Shown: in pieces, positions 16,524 to 28,300 of the stretch
Layout of the letters: every line of letters begins with the position of its first letter
Numbering within the stretch: position 1 is the first letter of the stretch
Virus record (IMG/VR): IMGVR_UViG_3300015371_000028
Location: 1 to 64,000 of that record
DNA from: a virus
DNA length: 64,000 nucleotides
Reading direction: 5' to 3' (one strand)
Notes under the pieces: model-generated
Database searches by the model: none
Told to the model about the DNA's origin: nothing
What the model saw: only the letters and a program-made list of their open reading frames with translations
Translations under genes and position numbers: made by a program

Positions 16524-19500
16524 GTGGGATTCGGCATCGGCGGGACCGGCAACGCTGGCGGCGCGACTGCGTTTCTCTATCTCAATGCGTCCAACTTCTC
16601 GCGGGGATTAGCCAAATCTGCGGGTGAGCTTGACGCATTCTTCAAGAAGGGCGCAGCGTCCGCAGGCGGCGCACCTGGACCGATTGCCCAAGTCACCAGC
16701 GCCGCGACGAAGGTCGCTACCTCCGGTCTCGCGATCATCGGCGTCGCGGCGAAACAGTTCATCGAATTCCAGCAGGCCATGACCAATGCCTTCTCGGTCA
16801 TGGATGCGTCCGATGCGCAGATCAAAGAGACCACCCAAGATGTCCGCGAACTGGCGGTGGAGTTGGGCAAGTCCCCGACCGAACTCGCGGACGGTCTCTA
16901 CGAAATTGCCCAAGCAGGATTTCAAGCGTCGGAAGCGACGCAGATTCTCAATGTCGCAGGCAAAGCAGCGACCGCTGGTCTGACGACGGTTGAGTCTGCC
17001 GCGAAACCGCTGATCGCGGTGTTGAACGGGTACGGGTTAGCCGCGTCCGATGCGACGACCGTCTCCGACAAACTCTTCGTCGGCGTCACCCAAGGTATCT
17101 TCACCTTTGAGGAACTGGCGTCGCAGATCGGTGACAACGTTCCCCTGGCACACGCGCTCGGCGTGTCGCTTGATGATCTGATTACCAGTTACATCGTTCT
17201 CACCAAACAAGGCAACTCCCTCTCCGAATCGACCACCCAACTCAACGGCGTCATGAACGCGCTGTTGAAGCCATCGGACAAGCTGATCGGCTTGTTGCAT
17301 CAGATGGGGTTCGAGTCGGGCGAAGACATCCTCAAACAAAAGGGTCTGATCGGCACCGTTCGCGCCTTGCAACAGGAGTTTGGTCTGACCAACGATCAGT
17401 TGGCGGAACTTTTCCCCAACATTCGTGGTCTACGCGGTGAAATCGGCCTCCTCAATGTTTCGGAAGCGGACCTCTTGGATACCCAAGAACAGGTCGCGAA
17501 CTCCGCAGGCAAAACCGAAGAGGTCTTCAAGAAACAAACCCAGACGGTTGCCTTCCAGTTGAAGGTCGTGCGCGAGCAGGTCCGGGGAGCCGCGATTGAT
17601 CTGGGTGCGGGGTTCGCGCCGGTGCTGGCCAAGGTCGCGACGGAAGTCGGGAAAGCAGCGCAGGCATTCAGCAACCTCTCCCCAGCGATCCGTGGCACGG
17701 TGTCGAGCGTCGTGCTTGGTGTTACCGGCATCGCGAGCCTGCTGGTCGTCGTCGTCAAAGTCACGTCTTCCTTCATCGAAGCGGCTCGTGCGGTCAAGGC
17801 ATTCACCTTCGCGATGCAAATCTCGAAGTGGGAAGCTGCGGCCAGCATTCTTGGTCTGATCGCGATTGCGATTGGCGTCTTAGTTGAGCGACACATGCGC
17901 TCCGCACGGGCGGCCCAAGAGCATGAAGATAAGGTCAAGGCACTCAACGAGGAATACATCAAGCTCGGTGATATTGTCAGCGGCCTGCGCCTTGACAAGC
18001 TCTTCAAGGAAGCGAACGCGGTCGCGGGGACGATGGCGCAAATCCAGGGGACGCAAGCGAGCCAGAACAAGGTCTTCGCGGATGGCGTCGCGCAGATCGC
18101 TAAGTATCAAGAACAACTGCGTGAGTTCGGCACGATTTCGCCCGTCACCGGCGAACTGGAAATCTTCCCTGGTCTTCCTGCCGACAGCTTAGCCAAAGCG
18201 CGGAACATCCAGAACGAACTGAAGAATCTGCAAAACACCGTCTACGGTCTCGGTGATGCCGATGGAGTGGCGACGGCTGCGACCGGGCTCCTGACCAAAG
18301 CGGCCCAAGATCAGCGGGTTGACATCATTAAGGTCGCTGAAGGCATCGACGCGCTGCTGACTTCCTACAAAGCGCACCTGATCACGGGGCCACAGATCAT
18401 TGACATGTTCGCGCAAATGGGGGGCACCCTCGAAAACTACGCGCTCGATACGACGGAAGCAACGGAAGCAGAGCAGGCCAAGAAACTCGCGGATGAAGCG
18501 CTCGCCAAACAACAGGCTGACCTGCAAACCTCGACCGATGAACTGATCGCGTCCACCCTCGACGAAATTCGGGGCTTCAAAGACCTGGTGCCGTGGATGT
18601 CCGGGGTGCAGAGCGGTCTCACCCGGATAGGCGACACCGCCGCCAAAGTCGCGAATCGCATGGCGCGGCAGAAGCTTGGCGGCATTCTCGATCCCGAAGA
18701 TATGAAGCCGGGTATTTTCAGTGCGCTCCAACTCTTGCGCGCGCAAGAAAAAGCGTACGCCCAACTCACCAAAACCGATGATGCGATCAGCCAGAACGCG
18801 GACGACATCTCGATGTGGAGCGGGCGGATCGACACCGTTACCGATCTGCTCGGTTTCAACACCGACACCCTGACCGAGTGGCGACGCGAACTCGATGCGG
18901 GTGAAATCAACCAACAACAGTTCAATGCGGCAGTCGAAGCCGGGTTCCGGGTCGAAGGGGCGTTGCCCAAACTTGATCGTCTGCGCGAACAAGGCCGGAT
19001 CACGCGTGAGCAATACAACGATGCGGTCGAAGCAGGCATCTACCTGACTGAACGGAGTGTGGGCGGCATTCTCGATGAGGAAGCGGCAACCGCAAAGCTG
19101 CTCCCTGACTTGGCAAAGTACGTCGAGCTAGCCGACAAGCGCAATCAGGACATTAAAGACGCAACTCCGCAGCAGCGCCAGTTCATCGCGATGATGAAGA
19201 CCGAGGGCGCACAAACCGCGATCAACACGCTGCAACAACTCTCCTACCTCGCGGCGATTGGCGCGATTCCGAAAGAGAAAGTCACCAAGTTCATTGCCGA
19301 CACCGCTGCGCTCGACCCGGCAATGGAACAACTCTTCAAAGACCTGGGTCTGATCGACGAAAAAGGCCATGTCGTCAAGTTTGATGTCGATGAAACCGAC
19401 TTGACCGATGCGATCAATCGGCTGAACACCAGCATCCTGACGCTGCCGACCCTGTTCGGGTATCCGGACATGTCAGACATCGAGAAGGCGCGTGAGGATG

Positions 19501-20582
19501 CGAAGAAGAAGCCGGTCATCATTCCGAGCCAGATCGAACCACCGAAGGGGTCCGGTCAGACGAGTGGTCCAGGCGGTCAGGGCGGCAATGTCGCGCCCCC
19601 GCCGAGCGATACGACCCCGGCTCCAGTCCAGCAAATTCCGCCGGTCATTGCGACCACGGTCAAGGTTACGCTCTCGGCGGAAGACACCGCTGCATTGGAC
19701 CATCTCTATGGCCAGGTCACGAACTGGGTGGATTTCGTCACGACGACCTTCGTCTTCAACGGTGGCGGTGAGATCAAAGAAGTCAATGATCTCGACATTA
19801 AGCTCGGCAACTGGGACGAGAACAACGCCACCGTCGATACGACGTTCAATTTCACCACTGATACCGAGTTCACGACGACGTTCGATAGCCTGACGACCGA
19901 AGGTCATGCGGCCCAAGCGAATCTCGACATTTTGGTGGGAACGCTGCGGGAGAGCTTCGTTGCGATTGCAACGGACGCGTCGAACCTTGGCCTGGCGGCG
20001 GGGTCTGGTTTCAAGACCAACTTCACCAGTGGGGTCGATGGCGCGTCCGTGGTCATGAATGCGGAAGCGGGTGAGATTCGGGGCCAAGCATCGTTCGACC
20101 TGTTCAATGAAGGGTTTAATACCGGTCTCTCGTACGGCGTGGGACTATCCGCTGGTCTCTATTCCCAACTCGGTGCGGTGCAAACAGCGGCGGCAGCGCT
20201 GACGGCGGCGGCGCACAGTGCCGCTCAACAAGAGATTTCGGTACATTCTCCCTCACGAGCATCGTTCTACACCGGAGAGATGTTTGGCGAGGGGTTGATT
20301 CAAGGAATGGCTTCTCGCGAACGTGAATTGGCGTTGCAGTCCGCCTCGCTGGGGAACGCGATGAAATCCGGTCTTTACGGGACGCTCGGTCTCGTCGGGG
20401 GCGCAGGTGCAACCGCGACCATCAACTCGGTCGTGAGCGGCGGCGCACGTCCACAATTGGTGGTGCAGCAGCACAACTACGCCCTCTCTGCGAGTGACAT
20501 GCAAAAGCTCTTGGGTGAGGCAACGACCGGTGCGGATTTCGCGCGTTCGTTGACGCACGAACTTGACGTACGACGAGGATAG
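16524..20582 (+). CDS. Tail tape measure protein
   Basis: At 1352 aa it sets tail length; at about 1.5 Angstrom per residue this suggests a tail of roughly 200 nm. Starts at GTG with TAAGG upstream. Residues about 85-330 match the TP901-type tape measure core (helices with S-A-S-D-A-Q-like spacing, then F-E-E-L-A-S-Q-I-G-D). Hydrophobic spans lie near residues 395-460. Long alternating charged helices follow, and a Pro/Gly/Thr-rich linker near 1015-1060 leads to a C-terminal region with S-P-S-R near residue 1240. Confidence 0.92.
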   Translation: MGFGIGGTGNAGGATAFLYLNASNFSRGLAKSAGELDAFFKKGAASAGGAPGPIAQVTSAATKVATSGLAIIGVAAKQFIEFQQAMTNAFSVMDASDAQIKETTQDVRELAVELGKSPTELADGLYEIAQAGFQASEATQILNVAGKAATAGLTTVESAAKPLIAVLNGYGLAASDATTVSDKLFVGVTQGIFTFEELASQIGDNVPLAHALGVSLDDLITSYIVLTKQGNSLSESTTQLNGVMNALLKPSDKLIGLLHQMGFESGEDILKQKGLIGTVRALQQEFGLTNDQLAELFPNIRGLRGEIGLLNVSEADLLDTQEQVANSAGKTEEVFKKQTQTVAFQLKVVREQVRGAAIDLGAGFAPVLAKVATEVGKAAQAFSNLSPAIRGTVSSVVLGVTGIASLLVVVVKVTSSFIEAARAVKAFTFAMQISKWEAAASILGLIAIAIGVLVERHMRSARAAQEHEDKVKALNEEYIKLGDIVSGLRLDKLFKEANAVAGTMAQIQGTQASQNKVFADGVAQIAKYQEQLREFGTISPVTGELEIFPGLPADSLAKARNIQNELKNLQNTVYGLGDADGVATAATGLLTKAAQDQRVDIIKVAEGIDALLTSYKAHLITGPQIIDMFAQMGGTLENYALDTTEATEAEQAKKLADEALAKQQADLQTSTDELIASTLDEIRGFKDLVPWMSGVQSGLTRIGDTAAKVANRMARQKLGGILDPEDMKPGIFSALQLLRAQEKAYAQLTKTDDAISQNADDISMWSGRIDTVTDLLGFNTDTLTEWRRELDAGEINQQQFNAAVEAGFRVEGALPKLDRLREQGRITREQYNDAVEAGIYLTERSVGGILDEEAATAKLLPDLAKYVELADKRNQDIKDATPQQRQFIAMMKTEGAQTAINTLQQLSYLAAIGAIPKEKVTKFIADTAALDPAMEQLFKDLGLIDEKGHVVKFDVDETDLTDAINRLNTSILTLPTLFGYPDMSDIEKAREDAKKKPVIIPSQIEPPKGSGQTSGPGGQGGNVAPPPSDTTPAPVQQIPPVIATTVKVTLSAEDTAALDHLYGQVTNWVDFVTTTFVFNGGGEIKEVNDLDIKLGNWDENNATVDTTFNFTTDTEFTTTFDSLTTEGHAAQANLDILVGTLRESFVAIATDASNLGLAAGSGFKTNFTSGVDGASVVMNAEAGEIRGQASFDLFNEGFNTGLSYGVGLSAGLYSQLGAVQTAAAALTAAAHSAAQQEISVHSPSRASFYTGEMFGEGLIQGMASRERELALQSASLGNAMKSGLYGTLGLVGGAGATATINSVVSGGARPQLVVQQHNYALSASDMQKLLGEATTGADFARSLTHELDVRRG

Positions 20583-20584
20583 TG

Positions 20585-23158
20585 ATGGCAGGTACCGCAA
20601 ACCAGATCATCGGCAATAAACCATCGACGCGGGACAGCGATTTCATCAAGCTGGGCACCAACGATGCCATGCGGCTATGCGTGTTCAACCGCGAAACCCG
20701 CCCGATGTGGATTCGGGAGATTGGGGCGATTCTCGGTCGCGCCGGAGCGACTGCGTGCGATTACCGGTTAGTTGCGTATATTTGCGGTACCAGTAGCAGC
20801 AAAGAAACTCCACACGTGCGCGCCTGCTATGTCGGTCTGCGCACGGTCAACAGCGTCATGACGGATAAGGACGGTGGCACCGTCGTCCAGTATCAGATCA
20901 GTGTCAGCGACACCGGTCCGCACGCCAGTAAAGGCGCGCTGATCCCCGCCAACACCTACTACGCGCTGGGTTATGAGCTTGACGCGGGTGGGCCGCTCGG
21001 TCATGGCTATCAGAAGTCGTCAACCAGTTATGACAACAACGATTTCTATGACATCACTGGGGTTAATCTGCCGCCGACTGCGTTTCCCGGTGATTACAAC
21101 CACTACGACAAAGGCCACATGTCGGTCTGGGCGCTGGCGGATGAAAACGAAGCGCCTATGGTGCCAATCAATCGCGCGCCGTCCGGGATCATCACGACCC
21201 AGGTGCCGACCTTCCAAGCGACCTTCCGCGACAACAACGGTCGCTACCGCTCCAGCACCGATGCCGGTGACGTGGTGTCCAAAATCAACATTCAAGTGCG
21301 AAACAATCAGGACACCGCGATTATCTGGAACCCAACCTACGATGCCACCGCGACGGAGCAAGCAACCGATGAGATTTCGCGGACCTATACCGGCCCGACG
21401 CTCCTCCGTGGTCAAGAATACGCGTGGCGTATGCGCTTCCAAGACAGCGCGGGCGAGTGGGGTGAGTATTCCGGCTGGCTCGCAATCCAGCCGTCGCAGA
21501 CGCAGTATGTGACCCTGACTGCACCGAACGGCAAGCAGTACACCAAAACACCGACCATCGCCGGTCGCTGGAATTCGTCCTTTCCGTCCGACCAGTATCA
21601 GGCGCAACTCTTTGTCGGCGGCAAAATCGTGGACGATACCAGTATCCGCGCGCTGGTCGTCGCAGCGGGCGCGACCTTCAGCTTTGCCTGGCCCAGCCCC
21701 GGATTTCTGCCGCTCGGTTGGGGCATCACCTACGATCTGCGGATGCGGATGCACAGCGTTTCTGGCGGTTGGAGCGATTACGCCTCTGTTCCAGGCGGTA
21801 CCTTTAACACTAATGCGCCGCCGTTGGTCCCGGATAATCTCTCGCCATCCGGAAACGCGAAACCGAGTACCGCGCCGCTGCTGAAATGTTTGGCGATTGA
21901 TCCCGACGATCCCGTGGAATCATTGATCGTGCGCGCCAAACTCTACGATGCGGCGACGAACGTGCAGGTCGGCGCGACTCTGAACATGCCGTACAACCCG
22001 TCTACCGGCTATTTTGAGGTTGCGTCTGGTGTCACGATCAAGAAAGCGTATTACTGGCAAGCGCTCGCCTATGATGGGTATCTCTACTCCGGCGAAGACG
22101 CGACGGTGGAAGCGAATGCGAAGCTCAGCCGCGCGGCCACGTTTACCTTTGTCGATGGTCCTATCGTCACCATCACCAGTCCCACCAACGGTGGCACCAT
22201 CACCAATAGCGCGACGCCGCTGGTCTGGGTCTGTTCGACCCAGGCGACCTTCCAGTGGCAGATGTTCCGCACTCGACCGGGGACACCGGAAAAAGCGACG
22301 ACGCAATTGTTTACGGTCGCCAGTGCAACGACCAAGACCTTTACCCCGCCGTCGGGCCTCGCGCGCAAGGGCGATACCGTGCGCTATTACCTGAAGGTGA
22401 TCGACGGCTCCAATCTCTTCACCGAAATCAGCACCAGTGTCCTCTTGACCTATGCGCCACCGCCGACGCCGACCAACTTCAGCGCGACCCCGTACAAGGT
22501 CAGGTCGGAGCGGCAGCAAACCGCGATTTGGTTAGCCTGGGATCAGACCGACCAACCAAACTTCATCGCCTATCTCATCTATCGCGATGACAGTCTGGAC
22601 CCGATTGCCCGGATCGAGAACGCGTTGACGACGATCATGGTCGATTACGCCGCCAATTCCGGCGAGAACCACACCTACGAACTGGTGCAGATCGTGCGGT
22701 CATCGGACGGGCTGATTGAGAATCCCTCTGACCCCGCGACGGCTTCGGCGTACATCAAGTTCAGCGGCATCGTGCTTTACCATGAGAACGATCCCGAAGG
22801 CGCGCGCATCGTCCTGGAAGCATGGGATGAGCGCTCGTCTGATCAATCCGGCAGCGATGTCATCCTCAATCCGTGGAGCGCGAATGCGCCGGTCACGGTG
22901 CGCGGTCCTGCGGTCTGGTATCTCTCGCAACTGACGCTGCCGTTGATCACGGACGACGCGAGTACGTTCATTCAGAAACGTGACACCGTGATGACCTTGG
23001 GTGCCCTTGGCGGACCGCATATCGTCAAGACCGGGTACGGCATGGTCCGACGCGTCACGATTCCGAGTGAGCGCGGTGTCTCGATCACCGATGCGCGCAG
23101 CGGCTTGATTCGGGTCAGTGTGCAGTTGCGCGATGAGGCCACGGGGGTCTGGGACTGA
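20585..23158 (+). CDS. Large tail protein with fibronectin-III-like domains
   Basis: An 857-aa protein directly after the tape measure, in the distal-tail position. Residues 200-700 show at least three beta-sandwich segments with FnIII-like features (repeated P-T/P-S, W and Y-x-W-x motifs such as Y-A-W-R-M-R). A preferred ATG at 20585 follows an in-frame GTG at 20582. Such domains often bind carbohydrate or stabilise tail tips. It overlaps the next gene by one base. Confidence 0.65.
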   Translation: MAGTANQIIGNKPSTRDSDFIKLGTNDAMRLCVFNRETRPMWIREIGAILGRAGATACDYRLVAYICGTSSSKETPHVRACYVGLRTVNSVMTDKDGGTVVQYQISVSDTGPHASKGALIPANTYYALGYELDAGGPLGHGYQKSSTSYDNNDFYDITGVNLPPTAFPGDYNHYDKGHMSVWALADENEAPMVPINRAPSGIITTQVPTFQATFRDNNGRYRSSTDAGDVVSKINIQVRNNQDTAIIWNPTYDATATEQATDEISRTYTGPTLLRGQEYAWRMRFQDSAGEWGEYSGWLAIQPSQTQYVTLTAPNGKQYTKTPTIAGRWNSSFPSDQYQAQLFVGGKIVDDTSIRALVVAAGATFSFAWPSPGFLPLGWGITYDLRMRMHSVSGGWSDYASVPGGTFNTNAPPLVPDNLSPSGNAKPSTAPLLKCLAIDPDDPVESLIVRAKLYDAATNVQVGATLNMPYNPSTGYFEVASGVTIKKAYYWQALAYDGYLYSGEDATVEANAKLSRAATFTFVDGPIVTITSPTNGGTITNSATPLVWVCSTQATFQWQMFRTRPGTPEKATTQLFTVASATTKTFTPPSGLARKGDTVRYYLKVIDGSNLFTEISTSVLLTYAPPPTPTNFSATPYKVRSERQQTAIWLAWDQTDQPNFIAYLIYRDDSLDPIARIENALTTIMVDYAANSGENHTYELVQIVRSSDGLIENPSDPATASAYIKFSGIVLYHENDPEGARIVLEAWDERSSDQSGSDVILNPWSANAPVTVRGPAVWYLSQLTLPLITDDASTFIQKRDTVMTLGALGGPHIVKTGYGMVRRVTIPSERGVSITDARSGLIRVSVQLRDEATGVWD

Positions 23159-25302
23159 TGAGCGATCCAAGCGATGCCTTGATCTTTTATCCCGATACGA
23201 CGGCGCACGTCGTGATCAGCACCAGCGCCGACACGGAGTATTACTACGATCCCGCCGAATCGCTGCGCGTCGATATTCTGGCGAGCGACATCAATGTGCC
23301 GGACAACACCGCGAACTACCTCGAAAAGACCGAGTGGGTTGCGGTGACTGCCGGTCATACCTACCGTGCCCAAACGTGGTGGTCTACCGCCGCGCGGAAC
23401 TGGTACGGCACCGTCGGCGTTGGCTGGTACGACGATATGGGCCTGTTGATCGGTGAAGATATTGTCCCGCCGATGACGTTCGTGCTCGAACGGGAATGGC
23501 GCTTTATCTTCGGTTCGGTGGTCGCGCCGACGGGAGTTGCCTACGCCTCATTACGGTTCCATTTGGTCACGGGATCACCAAATGCCACGGATACCGTCTG
23601 GTTCGATCATGACGCGCTGAATGATCAACTCAACGACCTCGCGTTGCCGATCACGAATCCCGGTTTTGAATCGGGCATGACCGGCTGGACCTTCGTTCCT
23701 GATCCTACGACCGCGATTGCCGATAGCACCGCAGTCGTCGATGCGACGATGGGCGCGAACGGGTCCGCGCATGCGTTGAAGATGACCTGGGGGCCGAGCC
23801 AGATCGACCAACGTCGCGGCATGTGCTACGTGCAAGCTGGCCCGCGCTTCCCGGCTGAAGAAGGGCATTACTACCATCTCCAAGGATGGTTTCGCTGGGA
23901 TAGCGCGCTCGGCGGAACCACGGTCGTGCCGGGCATTGAATGTTTCGATGGAAACGGCAACCGCACCGGCCTGTCCTGGATCAACATTGACCCCGCTGAC
24001 TATCCCCCGAATGTGTGGCATTTCATCGAAAATGACGCCATTGTCAACGCCGGATCGGTCGAAGCACACCTGGTTGCCGTGCTCTCACTGAACAGCGATG
24101 TCGTTCTCGGCACCACGGTCAATGGCTGGGTCGATGATGTCGCGGTGATTGACCCCGATCACATTGAGCGCTGGGGCATTCTGCGCTTAGGTGATGCGCC
24201 GGATGTCGATGCAACGGCGGTGCTCGATCCAGATTTGTCGTTCGACAACGTGGTTGGCAGCTTACGGGTAGACATCACACACAGCAACATCGGCGGTCGT
24301 CCTGGCGGGAATGATCCCTTTCAAAATATTGAACTGACCGAACGTATTGCCGTGCCCCAAGGAGCCACGAATATCCGGTTTCGGTATCGGGGTTGGGTTC
24401 GTTCCGAGGGCGGGTTTTGGAGTGGCTCGATTGGCTCCTTTTATTACCAGGCCGACGGAACCTATAACGGCAACCAGTGGGTCCAAGTCCCTCCGGTGAC
24501 ACCGGGCGAATGGACGTTTGTTGATGCCATCTTGACTGCGGTCGGGACGAATCCGTGGCTCTCCCTCATCATGGTGTTCACGCCCGTTGTGCCGTATCCT
24601 GCGCCGACCGATACGGTCTGGTTCGATGGAATCACTCTGGCCGACGCCGCGCTCGCTGGTGAGTTGCCCGATCTACCGTGGGCGCAGTTCGGCCCTGGTG
24701 GGAACATCGACGGTTGGGTCTATGGCAATGACAATCTGACGACGGTGATTACCGGAAACGTCAGCTTTGACGATACGGCACAGCCGTACCCGATGTCCCA
24801 AGGCACGATCAAGCTCGTGGTGACAGGGGGGACTGGTCTCCCGGCGAGTCCGATCTATGCGCGCGATACGTATGACACCCCGCGCTACGCGGTCACTCCG
24901 GGCAACGTCTACTTCGTGGATTGCGAATTTCGCAGCGATTCCACCAGTATCGGCGGCATGATCGGCGCAAGCTGGTATGACAGCGGCAATGCGCTGTTGA
25001 GCGCGACCTACGACGATCCATCCACCCAAGCGGTCGGCAATCTGACGCGGTGGACGCTGACCGCGCCTGCGAATGCGGCAACGCTGGAGTTGCGGATTGG
25101 CGCGACCCGGCTGACGAACAACAGCGCGACTGGAAATGTTTGGTTCGGCAGCATGCAGCTTTATGATCCCACCGGTCCGGCGCTTGCCGCTGTCCCGGCT
25201 GATGTGCTTCCCCCGGATTCCACCGAAAACGCAGGCGTGATGATCCGCGTGCTCCCGCCGCGCTGGTCTACGAACTTTATGGTGGTGGAGGGCTATCCAT
25301 GA
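23158..25302 (+). CDS. Tail protein with carbohydrate-binding-type jelly rolls
   Basis: 714 aa with three or four beta-sandwich units of the CBM4/9 type. Each opens near N-P-G-F-E-S-G-M-T-G-W and closes near V-W-F-D (seen at about residues 145, 310 and 490). These modules usually bind polysaccharide, suggesting contact with the cell surface. Overlaps both neighbours by a few bases. Confidence 0.65.
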   Translation: MSDPSDALIFYPDTTAHVVISTSADTEYYYDPAESLRVDILASDINVPDNTANYLEKTEWVAVTAGHTYRAQTWWSTAARNWYGTVGVGWYDDMGLLIGEDIVPPMTFVLEREWRFIFGSVVAPTGVAYASLRFHLVTGSPNATDTVWFDHDALNDQLNDLALPITNPGFESGMTGWTFVPDPTTAIADSTAVVDATMGANGSAHALKMTWGPSQIDQRRGMCYVQAGPRFPAEEGHYYHLQGWFRWDSALGGTTVVPGIECFDGNGNRTGLSWINIDPADYPPNVWHFIENDAIVNAGSVEAHLVAVLSLNSDVVLGTTVNGWVDDVAVIDPDHIERWGILRLGDAPDVDATAVLDPDLSFDNVVGSLRVDITHSNIGGRPGGNDPFQNIELTERIAVPQGATNIRFRYRGWVRSEGGFWSGSIGSFYYQADGTYNGNQWVQVPPVTPGEWTFVDAILTAVGTNPWLSLIMVFTPVVPYPAPTDTVWFDGITLADAALAGELPDLPWAQFGPGGNIDGWVYGNDNLTTVITGNVSFDDTAQPYPMSQGTIKLVVTGGTGLPASPIYARDTYDTPRYAVTPGNVYFVDCEFRSDSTSIGGMIGASWYDSGNALLSATYDDPSTQAVGNLTRWTLTAPANAATLELRIGATRLTNNSATGNVWFGSMQLYDPTGPALAAVPADVLPPDSTENAGVMIRVLPPRWSTNFMVVEGYP

Positions 25303-28300
25303 GTGTCGGCAATCGGCTGGGCGGGCAGAATCGCTGCACCAATCCGAGCTTTGAAACCAATCTGACCAGTTGGAATATCCGCGCCGGGACCACTGCCACC
25401 GTTTCTACGGAGCAAGCCAAGTTCGGGACAAGCAGCGCCAAGCTCGTGACGGGGAGTGGCGGCAATCAAGGGATGTACCTCGCAGCCTCCACCGCTGGGG
25501 TCACGCTGACCGGGGTCACGCATCTGGTCAGCAGCAAAATGTGGGTCTACGCCGCCGCTCCGTTGACGTTTCTTCGCATCCAGCATCAAGTCAACTACAC
25601 GGATGCCAGCACCGTCAGCACCTATGTGGATGTGGGCTTAGGGGGCAAAGGGTGGCAGGAAGTGACCATCCCGCCGTTCAGCACCGATCCGGCCAAGACC
25701 ATACAGATTTTGTATCTCCAAGTGCTGACCGTGACGGGCCACACGGGAGCCACGCTCTACGTCGATGGCGTCGATTGTCGCGTCGATGAAATTGCCTGCG
25801 ATACCTACATCGACGGCAGTTTAGGCGCGGGGTATGCGTGGCTCGGTACGGCGCACAACAGCGCCAGCACACGATCCGCGATCATGACGCCGTTCGTGCC
25901 CAATCCAGTGACACGTGGTGGGCGCAATCGCTTCAGTAACCCATCCGCTGAAACGAACGCTGCCGCGTGGTCGCCCCAAATCGGCGGGGCGCACGTCGTA
26001 GCGAGCACCGATGCGGCCTGGGTGGGGAATCAAGCGGTGCGGCTGGTCCTGGGCACGCCCAACAATTCGCAACTATTCTGCGCTGCCGATATGACTGGCC
26101 TGCCGACGACGGGCATTCCGTTGACGATGACGGCCAAGTATCGGATTTGGGCACCACTGGGCATGACGTTCAAGGCGCAACTCTATTTTCGCTACACCCC
26201 ATCTGGGGCCGACGTGCAGCAAGTGGGGCCATTCACCGGCACTGGCGCGTGGCAAGAAATCACGCTGGGTCCGTTTACCAGCAATCCGGCCAATGTCTGT
26301 AACGGTCTGTTCGTCTATCCGGTGATCACGGGCGTGGTCAACAGTAATGCTTGGGTGTGCTACCTCGATGGCATGGACGTGCGGATCGGTGAACCCGATG
26401 CGGACGACTACATCGACGGTTCGCTCGGCACCCGCTACACGTGGGTCGGAACGGCCCATGCGAGCGCCAGTATCCGCGCGGCTCAACCTGACGCGTTCGC
26501 GCGGCGGGAACAGATCGTCCGTGGTGGCCGGAATAACGTGCTCAATCCCAGTTTTGAAGTCGATACGGCAAGCTGGTCGCTCACGGGAGCGGCAGGATCG
26601 TCGATGGTCAAAGATACCCAGCAGGTCTGGGTGGGCTCTTCCAGCTTGCTGGTGAATTTCACGGCAACCAGTCAGGATCGCATATCGACCACGATCCCGC
26701 TTGGGCCGCTGGCGGCAACCGGGCAGAAACACCAAGTTCGGGCGCAGCTTCGTGCCTGGATTCCGTTGGGGATGAAAATTCCCCGTGTTTTGCTCCGCAC
26801 CAACTACAGCGATGGGGCAGTCGATACGGTTGTCGATAACGTGGTCGGTACGGGTGACTGGCAAACGATCACGTTGCCGCTGACTTCAACTGATCCTGCA
26901 CGGACGTTGGTGAGTTTTCTGTTTTATCCGCTCTATAACGTCGCGGCGCAACCGGGGTCGTGGTACTGCTGGATCGACGGACTCGACGTGCGTTTCAACG
27001 AGCCAGATGTCGATGAGTTCATTTCGGGATCATTAGGCACCGGCTACGCGTGGACCGGTACCGTTCACAACAGCGCGTCTACTCGTGCTTCCGTGCAGCC
27101 ACCCCACGCGGTCGCCCCGCCCAGTCGCGGTGGGCGGAATCGCATCAAGAATCCCAGCGCGGAAACCAACGTCTCGTTGTTCGGGCAGCAGGGCGGCATG
27201 ATCGTGTTGTCCTCAGACGATATTGCCTGGGTGGGGACCAAGAGCCTGAAATGTGTCGTCCAGGCGGCAGTCAACACAATACTCTACCAAGCGGCTGATC
27301 TGACCAGCATTCCCGTGATTGCGACCAGTGTCGATCCGCATTTGATCCACGGGCGCATCCGTTTCTGGGCACTGAACAATGTCCGCGTCGGACGCTTCCT
27401 CTTTCGCACGGCATATAACACCGCAGGCGTCGTCAGCTATGACGACAAGATCATTGATGGTTTAATCGGCACCAGCGATTGGCAGACCGTGGTGTTCCCC
27501 GCGACTGTGACCGATCCCGCGAAGACGATTTCTGCCGTTTATCTCTATCACTACACGGCCACGCTGACGAACGTCGATGCGCCGTACGTCATTTATCTCG
27601 ATGGCTTCGATGTGCGTATTGATGAGCCGGACATCGACGACTACATCGACGGCTCGCTCGGCACACGCTATGCCTGGACCGGTGCGGCGCACGCGTCGAT
27701 GTCTACGCGCCTGGCCAAGCCGCTCCCGGTCCCACCCGATCCCTTCGCGATTACCGCTGGCAAAAACTGGATCGCTAATCCCTCGGTCGAAGTGAAATCG
27801 GACGACATCGGTCTGCAAGGCAGCGCGAAGCAGGCGATGAGCGCAGACGCGTCGGTCTACGGCACGAAGTCGCTGAAGGTCGTCACCCATCCCACCGCGC
27901 AGTATTCCGGCCCGTATTTTCCGGCGAGCATGAGCGGGATCAGTGCGGGATCGCACGTGCTCCGGGCGCGCTTCAACATCTTGCTCGGTGCCGGTGTCCT
28001 CCATCCCGGCGTCTCCCTGCGCGTGACCTTCGTCGGAGTCAACGTTCCCGCTGAGGCCGTCACCAAAACGGTTGTCGGTACCGGGGAATGGCAGACTGTC
28101 GATTTAGAGATGACCACCAGCGCCAGCAAAACCATCGCCGGGGTTTCGGTGATCTTCAACATGGGGACGGTGACACGCACGATCATCTTCTTCGTTGATG
28201 GCGTCGATCTGCGGGTCGATGCGCCGATGGACGGCTACATCGACGGCAGTTTGAGTCCTCGCTATAGCTGGACCGGAACCAAACACAACAGTCCCAGTCT